Shown here in pieces: positions 56,928 to 64,000 of a stretch of DNA of 64,000 nt. The notes under the pieces were generated by a model. It was not told the DNA's origin and ran no database searches. It saw only the letters and a list, made by a program, of their open reading frames with translations. This DNA is from Glebionis coronaria. Taxonomy: Eukaryota; Streptophyta; Magnoliopsida; Asterales; Asteraceae. A program made the position numbers and the translations under genes. The stretch's first letter is position 1, and every line of letters begins with the position of its first letter. Location of the stretch: contig CM046876.1 in NCBI GenBank assembly GCA_025667525.1, positions 20,075,320 through 20,139,319 on the forward strand. Reading direction: 5' to 3'.

Positions 56928-57575
56928 TCATTGATTACCCCGATCATCCGCCCCCCCCCCCCCCCCCCTTACAAATAACCCATCACCATCATCCTTTGCA
57001 TCTGTCCTCTTCTTCAACTCTCGTGAATTGAGGGTAGACAAGACATCTTCCCAAGTGAGCGACTCCCTTCCATAAAGCAATGTCTCCACAAAGTTATCAT
57101 ACGAGGACGGTAATGATGTAAGTAACATGAGTGCTTGATCTTCGTCATCAATTTCAACGTCTATGTTCGCTAAGTCACCTATCAACTTATTAAACTCATC
57201 TATATGTTTAGATAATTTCTTACCTGAACGCATGTAGAAAGTGAACAGCTTCTTCTTCAAGTACAATTTATTGGCTAAAGACTTTGTCATATACAAAGTT
57301 TCTAAGTTTGACCATACCCCCGCGACAGACTCTTCTATGTTGACTTCCCTCAACACCTTGTTATCCAAGCACAAGAGTAAGGCACTATATGCTTTTTTAT
57401 AGACATCCGTCTTCAACGCCGCAGTTTTACCAGCATCCGTCATGGTATCTGGGAATGAATCTAACGCAGCCTCCCAACCATGTTAAAGTAATAGACACTA
57501 CATCTTCACACGCCACAACCCGAAGTCATTAGACCCGTTGAATTTTTCGACGTCAAACTTCGCTATCGAAGACAT
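56928..57575 (-). pseudogene. copia gag
   Basis: The start codon at 57575 begins MSSIAKFDVEKFNGSNDFGLW, a standard opening for Tork-type gag. Stops at codons 26 (57498-57500) and 31 (57483-57485) interrupt it; it then reads open from MTDAGKTAALKTDVYKKAYS to the UBN2-type gag core (LETLYMTKSLANKLYLKKKL, MRSGKKLSKHIDEFNKLIGDL, LMLLTSLPSSYDNFVETLLYG). An 18-base G run on this strand (56951-56968) gives a poly-Gly tract just before a stop at 56928. Confidence 0.92.
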
Positions 57576-58135
57576 ATTCTTTCAAACTTGTTGCGTAAAA
57601 AAACTCTTCTTGCAAATCTAATTAATTAGAAGTACCCTAAACCTCGATTACGAACAAGCAAAACCCGATCGTAAACTTGAATACCAAGTAACCCCGATCG
57701 AACTTGAACCACAAAAAACTCGCAACAAGAACCTTCGATTTTAATCGACTATTAAAAATTAAAAACAATTAATTCGAAGTTGATATATAAATTTATATCA
57801 AAAAACCCTTTGATGACAATGGGAAAAAAATTGGTGAATAAATAATCTCCACCCTCTACTCGTTTAATAACAAAACGAATATAGACAAAAGTTTATTAAA
57901 TATAAACCAATTGTACTACTGTATCCCATGTGATATGATATCAAGCCAATACATCTTTATTGCTATTGAAAACAGCAACCAATCACACGTCGCTTTGTAC
58001 TTCGTCTTCTCTGCTCGATAAACCTGTAACTCGAAGAAAAATTTCTCCGACAAACCTCGAAACCCTTTTCTTCCCGATACCTCTCCGATCTAGAACCGAT
58101 CTTCAAAGCCAAGCGAACCTTGAGCTCTGATACCA
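57576..58135 (-). other. copia leader and primer binding site
   Basis: TGGTATCAGAGC on minus (58124-58135), two bases from the 5' LTR, is complementary to initiator tRNA-Met. The rest (57576-58123) is an untranslated leader with no other feature. Confidence 0.9.
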
Positions 58136-58137
58136 CT

Positions 58138-58450
58138 TGTTGGAATCGACACCAACAAACCTGAAGATCGATATGCGGAACCCTAGAACCCTTAGAAGAA
58201 GATCGCAGAGTTGCTACAAACTAAACCCAGAAGAACGAATACTACAAAGGTAACAAACGATTACTTTTATTAATATAGATCGTTATAAGAAAGAATAGAA
58301 TATCGGTGTGTCTTGTGCATCACCCCCTCACCTCCTTTTATGGGGTGAGGGTCGGTTACAAACTCGGGCCAAGCCCACTCGACACATTTACATTACAAAA
58401 GGAAAGAAACCTAATCGTGTATTAACTAGAATTGTAAACTAAAGCTAACA
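58138..58450 (-). repeat. 5' LTR of the copia element
   Basis: 313 bp, same ends as 36795-37113. TSD TTCAC follows at 58451-58455. Confidence 0.94.
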
Positions 58451-58455
58451 TTCAC

Positions 58456-58844
58456 TTAACTACAAATCTCCATCACAACCAGACATCCTTCCAAGCGGTC
58501 ATAAAGTCGATCATAATACCAAAAATTTTTTATCTTATTATTCCATGGGAAGGATGAAATCAGTATGGGGAGAAGACTGCATGGAATTTAAACCGGAGAG
58601 GTGGATTTCTAAAGGAGGAGGAATCAAACATGAGCCATCTTACAAGTTCTCGGCGTTTAATGCTGGACCGCGTTCTTGCTTGGGTAAAGAGATGGCTTTC
58701 TCTCAATTTCAAATGGTGATAGCTACGATCATATATAGCTACCACATTGAGTTAGTGGAAGTTCATCCTACCGTTCCAAAAGATTCCATGGTACTTCAGA
58801 TGAAGGATGGTCTCAAGGTGAGACTCACCAAAAGAATAATTTAG
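58456..58844 (+). pseudogene. Cytochrome P450 segment 4: heme-binding C-terminus
   Basis: Continues segment 3 in frame once the copia element is removed: FPPLS is followed by LNYKSPSQPDILPSGHKVD. Then come YSMGRMKSVWGEDCMEFKPERW (PERF-like box) and the heme-binding loop FNAGPRSCLGKEMAF, which fits FxxGxRxCxG with Cys as the iron ligand, and the tail MVLQMKDGLKVRLTKRII with a stop at 58844. No stop or frameshift in this segment, so all catalytic motifs from C-helix to heme loop are still readable; only the inserts and the damage in segment 1 break the gene. Confidence 0.92.
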
Positions 58845-59400
58845 AGTGAAAAAGCATTTCATACAGTAAAGTGCTCCTGTGCATTCATGCAGGACACACA
58901 GTTTGTATTTGGACAAGGATATTCATGGTTGACAGATTCAGTATGCCATCCTTGTTTATTTCCTATTTCTAGTATGTTTGAGTACTTTTGGAATATATGT
59001 ATTTCTGTTTTTTGTGAATGAAGAATTTTTTTTCATTTCTTTCTAAATTGCAGTGGCCTCAGTTACATGGAAATATGAACGCAATGCATCAATGTAAGTG
59101 AATGAATTACTTGTTCTGTATGTGCCTGTCACAAAACCCTCTAAAACCTATAGCGACTACATTTCGTCGCTATAGGTTTGTGTAACTTAATGTGGTGGCT
59201 CCATCTTTTAGCGCCACAGTCTGAGTGCTGGAGGTTGTGTTTGGTGTGAATGTGTATCTCCACATTTTAAAATGCATTTCATGCATCCACTTCTTGAATA
59301 TGCACTTCCCCAAATGTTTGGTCGATTATTTGTTTAGAATAAGCAACCATCCGGGCTAAAGTTTGAAGAAATATGAATCTAAAAAATCTCACCTTTCAAC
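58845..59400. other. P450 3' flank
   Basis: AT-rich, non-coding. A perfect 13-bp inverted repeat AACCTATAGCGAC / GTCGCTATAGGTT lies at 59145-59157 and 59166-59178, resembling subterminal motifs of plant DNA transposons; no element could be delimited around it. Confidence 0.5.
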
Positions 59401-59641
59401 TAAATAGTACCACATTTAAATTTTGAAGTCTTTCTTTTTAAATTTTGACCGTAAATAACTTTTAATTATTTTATAATATTTGATATAACTTATACTAATA
59501 AAAAATACATTTAAAACACAATCTGTTTATATAATTTACATAATGTATTATATAACACATACAAAAATATTTAAAGTCAAAGTTGATAAGGAAACGCTCA
59601 AAAAATTCAAAATGAACATTTAATATAAGACGAAGGGAGTA
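59401..59641. mobile_element. Stowaway-like MITE, left end eroded
   Basis: The right end ATATAAGACGAAGGGAGTA is the usual Stowaway terminus (TACTCCCTTCGTC on the other strand) and ends at a TA. The left end is only weakly complementary (TAGTACCACATTTAAATTTT). The interior is AT-rich as in these elements. Confidence 0.5.
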
Positions 59642-59675
59642 CCATAATACTCATATGTCTTTCAAATTTTATTTA

Positions 59676-60087
59676 ATTATCAAAGGTTTTAGGATAATCT
59701 CTTGCATTGTTAGTCCTTTTGACTTGTATCGTTAATCTTTTGACTAACGGCCTCTTTTAAGTAACTCAAAAATATGTTTTTCTTCCTTTCTAATTATTTT
59801 TTAGTTTTTATTTTTATTTAAAGTTTTTTTTATTTTATAAATTTCTTTATTCGTTGTTACGTACTCTTTTATAAGTTTAATGTTTATAGAGAATCCTTTA
59901 TAGAAAAAACGAATAAAAACGTTTGTAGAAATTAAAGATCTTTTAATAAAAATGAAATTTAATAAATAATTAATAAAGAAGAAAAAACACATTTTTAAGT
60001 TATTACAAATGGTCGTTATTCAAAAAAATTAACGACACAAGTGAAAAGGATTAATGGTGCGAGAGATTACTTTAAAACGTATGATAA
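59676..60087. mobile_element. ~410-bp fold-back element with ~150-bp arms
   Basis: The left arm (from ATTATCAAAGGTTTTAGGAT) and right arm (ending GATTACTTTAAAACGTATGATAA) are complementary over about 150 bases, including TTAGTCCTTTTGACTTGT versus its partner ACAAGTGAAAAGGATTAA. The centre is A/T. No clear TSD; the next copia element abuts the right end. Confidence 0.6.
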
Positions 60088-60201
60088 TGTTAGTCGGTAT
60101 TTGTGATGTGAGCTCAAACCCATACTCTAGAATATTCTTTTTAATCTTACATATACTCATTGGTTGATTAATGAGAAGGCATGCAATAATATTATCCTAC
60201 A
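60088..60201 (+). repeat. 5' LTR (114 bp) of the copia element
   Basis: TGTTAGTCGG to ATCCTACA with TG...CA ends, directly followed by TGGTATCAGGTC (60202-60213), which matches the initiator tRNA-Met primer site at 10 of 12 bases. No second LTR in the window to confirm it. The leader 60214-60471 has no feature. Confidence 0.65.
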
Positions 60202-60471
60202 TGGTATCAGGTCTGGTTTGATCCCAAACTTAAACCAGTACTGATTCACATCAAACCCTAAAAACACCAAATCGTTTTTTTATTTTCCGTCACATATTGG
60301 GTTCGTATCCCCAATACGACTCGTGTTTCAATACCGTTGTATAGAATTTGTTCTGTATCTTATCGTTATCAAGATTGTTATCTTACGTGTTTGCTTCACT
60401 TGCATGAGTTTGTTCTCAAGATCCTGCTTACTGTTTGTTTCCTTATTCCACGAACCTAGTTTGTTGTCACT

Positions 60472-61510
60472 ATGACGCCACCACCTACGGTTACTCTTTC
60501 TGTTTCGGAAAAGCTCAAGGCCATCCTCAATTTCCACATCCTTGTTCCGGTTACCTTAGATGTCGATGAGATGAACTACTAATTCTGGACTTTTTTGTTT
60601 GATCATCTTTGCTCCGGTCACAAGCTCTTGGATCACATCCACACAAAATTATGTCGGATGCTGCAGGATCTATGGATCCTCCTCCTCCGGACGAGGAATG
60701 GTTGAAAATAGAAAACATTATGCTGTCGTAGATTTTTACTACCATCGCCAAGTCTCTTCAAAATCGTATGGTAGATGAACGACCGAAAACGGCCAAGGAG
60801 GCGTGGAATATTTTGGCCAACATCTTCCACGACAATAAGCAGGCTCGTTCCATTGCGTTAAAGGTTGAGTTGCATTCTTTAAAGCTTGGAGACCTCACCA
60901 TTGATGCTTAATTTCGAAAGATCAAATCTATTGTGTATGTACTCAAAGGTCTCGGTTTGCCAATCAACAATAAAACTGTGGTTAAAATTTTTCTCGCTGG
61001 CTTACCTCCTAAATATGCCACGGTTTATGGTATTATTGTGCACAGGGAATTGCTTCTGGACATTAAAACGGTCTGATCTATGCTCACGACAGAGGAGATG
61101 CGTCTCATGTCTCTTACTTAAGGCACCTATGCGAATGCTACTTCCTCCTCCCCCATGGTTTTATTGGCTAAAAGGGATACTACTCCTCGTCATGATTTCA
61201 CCCCCATGGAAAAAGTTTTTCCACCCTATAATAATTATACTAGGGCTTGTGTCGATGGTCGTTTTCTCCACAATGGTGTGCATGGTTCGGGGACTCCTTA
61301 TCATCCTTCGAAACCCTCCCCTGATTCTCTTATGAGTAATATGACAACTTTGAAGACGTTAACGACAAAGCTAGGATTTGATGAGAAGATTTATGTGTTG
61401 GGTCAAAAGTATCGGTGTCTCCCACACTCACTTCCTATGCTGCGTTTAATCTTCCATTGGGATTTACCAATTCACCTGCCACTTTGCATTCGGCCCACCC
61501 AGTTGCTCCT
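60472..61510 (+). pseudogene. copia gag, heavily decayed
   Basis: MTPPPTVTLSVSEKLKAILNF at 60472 opens a UBN2-type gag; stops follow soon (EMNY*FW) and the frame changes near 60645. Readable pieces: DEEWLKIENIMLS, IFTTIAKSLQNRMVDERP, EAWNILANIFHDNKQARS, VELHSLKLGDLTID, FRKIKSIVYVLKGLGLPINN and IFLAGLPPKYATVYG. Stops at about 60728, 60909 and 61074. Confidence 0.75.
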
Positions 61511-62078
61511 AAGCTAAGCACACTTGTTTATACTTACCCGACCCAACAATGTGTCACCCTGCCCAACAGTTTTACCCTCAGCTGGCCCCACTGTTTTATC
61601 CACAACCCGTTGTCTACTCAGTTTCTCCATCTCCTAATGTTCAACCAGCTTCCTTTGTTAGCGCGGCTACTGCTTCTGGTTCGGGTGGAACATTCGATTA
61701 GTCGGTTTCCTCTGCTACTCCGGTTCTCTCGCATCAAGAAACCTTACTTTCCGCTGCTTTTACAACTACGACAGTACAAGAACCTGCTTCCGGCAATTGG
61801 AATATGGATACAGGTACGAATTCATATCTTAAAGATTCGTTTTTAATTTAAGTGATGTTTTTAATTTTTGCATTGATTCATCTGATTCTGGTGGTGACAA
61901 CATAAATAGAATGACCATAACCGACTGACCGAATGTTCAAAGGACTCAGAGTACTAATAGTGGTAACTTCAGACCTAACAATAGCAACAATGGGGATTTT
62001 AGACCTAACACTAGCAATACTGGATTTAGACCTAACAATTAGAATGCTATTAGACCCAACTTTACCTCTAATGTTGAG

Positions 62079-62672
62079 TTGGTTTGTGAGAACTGTGGGT
62101 ACAATGGTCACACCATTGACATGTGTTTTAAGATGATTGGGTACCCCAGTGACTTTGGGAAGAAAAAACCTGGGCAAAATTTTAAAGGGAAAAGTGTGTC
62201 TAATAACTTTGTTGGTTCTACTTGTGCTACTAGTTTTTCTGATGAACAAATGGCCACTCTACTCTCTCTTATTAAGGATAACAACGGAACTAGAAAGATT
62301 GTACAAGACAATATGGCAGGTACATATTTTAACTTAAGTAAAGTTTTTAATGATAATTTCAACAAGTTTTATTGTTCCAACACTAGCTCTAAAATTGGTA
62401 TGACTTATAATGGGAAGGTGATTGACTCTGGGGCAAACCAACACATGACCAATAGTGATAAAGAACTTGATAATGTTTTTGACATTTCTCATCTTAAAAT
62501 GAAAGTTTCTCACCCTAATGGAACTGAGGCTATAATAACTAAAATTGCTAACCTTAGACTTCCTAATGGGTTGACTTTAGTTGATGTGTTGGTTATACCT
62601 GAGTATTGTGTTACCCTGATTTCTGTTCATAAATTGGCTAAGGATAATAAAATATTTGTTGTTTTTTTATGA
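62079..62672 (+). pseudogene. copia zinc knuckle and protease fragment
   Basis: 198 codons open. CENCGYNGHTIDMC (CX2CX4HX4C) followed by FKMIGYPSDFGKK, then the protease VIDSGANQHMTNSDKELDNV with catalytic DSGA, NLRLPNGLTLVDVLVIPEYC and LISVHKLAKDN. Ends at a frameshift/stop in a T run at 62660. Confidence 0.85.
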
Positions 62673-62809
62673 GAATAAGTGCTTCTTTGTGAATCAGGAT
62701 TTGAATCTGAAAAATATGTTGGGGATTGGTAAACAGTGTGGTGGTTTATACTATTTAGATACATAAGGTATTAAGCGTAGAAACCAAAACAGTTTTGTTA
62801 CTTGCTCTT

Positions 62810-63408
62810 TGTCTCATTATGATTGGCATTGCAAACTTGGCCACCTTGCTGACCATGCTCTTAATGTTCTTAAACAGTCATCAAACATTGAAAAAATGAC
62901 AAAACCTTTTTTTTTGTGAAATCTATAAAAGAGCTAAGAAAACTAGGAAACCTTTTCCTTTAAGTGATCATAAAACAAAGGAACTTGGTGATGTTGTGCA
63001 TTTAGATTTATGGGGTCCTTATAAGGTGGCCAGCTACTCTGGCCACAAGTATTTTTTTTACTGTTGTGGATGACTAAAGATGAAGTCATGTCTTACATTC
63101 AAACTTTTTATAACTTGATTAAAAATCAATTTAAAAGTACTGTTAAGATTTTTAGAAGTGACAATGGCAAAGAATTTGTGAATCAAAATTTCAAACATTT
63201 TTGTGATGTAAAGGGTATTATACACCAAACTACATATGCATATACCCCACAACAAAATGGTATTACAGAAAGGAAACATAGACATTTGCCAAATGTTGCT
63301 AGATTTCTTATGTTTTAGGGGAATTCCTCTTAGATTTTGGACTGAATGTGTGCTAACTGCTACTTATCTTATTAACAGATTACTCTCTTTTGTGCTTAAT
63401 GGAAAAAC
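62810..63408 (+). pseudogene. copia integrase fragment
   Basis: DWHCKLGHLADHALNVLKQS is the pre-integrase domain; CEIY (Cys lost) follows; then PFPLSDHKTKELGDVVHLDLWGPYKVAS and GHKYF of the core. A frameshift near 63050 is followed by FRSDNGKEFVNQNFKHFC and YTPQQNGITERKHRHL. More stops lie after 63316. It ends in LNGKT at the next insertion. Confidence 0.82.
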
Positions 63409-63410
63409 AC

Positions 63411-64000
63411 TGATATGAGTGAAATCTCATATCAATTATAACATATCAACCCCTAAAACACAAGGAAAATACCATGTTTTAATGTGATAAAATAGAATTA
63501 CGGGGTATTCTTTGTTGTTTGTGAATGTGTAGGTAAAAAGATACGATTTGGTGCAAACACGGTTTTCAAGGCTCAAATATGAAGAAAAAGACAAGAGAAG
63601 GACTCAAAGTGACCAAGTAATTAAGTCAAAGGACTGAAGATGTTTATTCTTGAAGAATAAGGACTTTTAATGACAAGTTTCCAAGTTTAAACAAAGCATA
63701 ATAAAGACTGCAAAGATTTGGAACATCAAGGACTTATGTTGCCAACAATAAAAGTTTGGTTATCCATGTGATCAGCTTTTGACCAATCATAGCCAAGTAT
63801 TATGATCACATGGATGGTGGACTTTGGTCAATGGGAAATTAATGAAGTTGTTTGGCATTAAAGAACAAATCATCAACCATAAACTTCATAGCAGCAATTA
63901 ATGAGCCACTTTCCTACTTAATGAGAGTCTGCAGTCGATGATTAAGTCAGCGATGATTGGCAAGTTATTTCTACATTCATCATTTATGACTCCGGATCAC
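63411..64000. mobile_element. Start of another LTR or element, continues past the window
   Basis: Copia integrase sequence ends abruptly and non-coding DNA begins TGATATGAG, a 6-base loop, CTCATATCA (63411-63434), a 9-bp perfect inverted repeat. Downstream purine-rich text (GTGTAGGTAAAAAG, CAAATATGAAGAAAAAGACA) resembles the promoter-proximal part of Athila/Tat LTRs. TG start and context fit an LTR; the other end is outside. Confidence 0.45.

Larger units (their letters stand above)
36795..58450 (-). mobile_element. Ty1/copia retrotransposon (probably Tork lineage) in the P450
   Basis: Minus-strand element with LTRs 58138-58450 (5') and 36795-37113 (3'), TG...CA ends, TSD CTCAC (36790-36794) / TTCAC (58451-58455), one change. 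The primer site is TGGTATCAGAGC (initiator tRNA-Met). It is split by a Tekay element at 38184-50665 and a Tat-derived element at 51438-55383; without them and their TSDs it is about 5.2 kb, right for a Tnt1/Tork-type element. Domain order gag, protease, integrase, RT, RNase H is copia-type. The LTRs differ at roughly a dozen positions by eye, so it is older than the Tekay insert. Confidence 0.95.
60088..63410 (+). mobile_element. Decayed Ty1/copia element with very short LTR, 3' part cut off
   Basis: A 5' LTR of only 114 bp, a primer site, then gag, zinc knuckle, protease and integrase fragments on the plus strand with many stops and frameshifts. It is interrupted at 63411 within the integrase by the start of another LTR; RT, RNase H and the 3' LTR lie beyond the window if present. 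Confidence 0.8.

Overview
This is plant nuclear DNA made almost entirely of transposable elements inserted into one another. The only host gene I can see is a broken cytochrome P450. The retroelement mix (Athila, Tekay and Tat Ty3/gypsy lineages, Ty1/copia, a hAT transposon with a TTF-type zinc finger, several MITEs) means a eudicot. The Athila and Tekay proteins most resemble ones I remember from Asteraceae; that is recollection, not a search.

Layout. (1) 1-22085: an Athila-type element whose 5' LTR starts before the window and whose 3' LTR ends at 22085. A second member of the same family (5984-17982, TSD TGGGC) sits in its integrase. That copy carries a 724-bp fold-back element (12010-12733) in its RNase H, with a 10-bp TSD. 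(2) 22086-28526: a Tat-type gag fragment with one nonsense codon, then two large fold-back/MULE-like elements (24629-25478 and 25793-27061), each with a TSD of about 10 bp. (3) 28527-58844: a CYP96A-like P450 of about 510 codons in four pieces (28527-28922, 33365-33516, 36198-36794, 58456-58844). The gaps are a hAT transposon (itself holding a Tourist-like MITE and a copia solo LTR), a solo Tekay-type LTR, and a minus-strand Ty1/copia element. The copia element is split by a 12.5-kb Tekay chromovirus (38184-50665, TSD CCATT) and by a 3.9-kb non-autonomous Tat-type derivative (51438-55383, TSD AAGTT). (4) 58845-64000: two small inverted-repeat elements, a decayed Ty1/copia element with very short LTRs (60088-63410), and the start of another LTR that runs off the window.

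Almost every boundary is fixed by a target-site duplication, and removing each insert puts the interrupted frame back in register. The order of events can therefore be read directly: P450, then hAT, solo LTR and copia, then the Tekay and Tat-derived elements inside copia.

The most unusual object is the 3.9-kb Tat-type derivative. It has no recognisable coding capacity and its interior is mostly a ~37-bp palindromic minisatellite (51941-54292). The middle of the array carries about 35 copies of the G-box CACGTG, while edge units carry the CpG-intact form CGCGCG at the same place. Other points of interest are Athila LTRs with TAATA...TATTA termini instead of TG...CA, a ~113-bp telo-box tandem repeat in the Tekay LTRs, an extra ORF upstream of the Tekay gag, and three long G/C homopolymers inside element sequence. 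No rRNA, tRNA or CRISPR features were seen.
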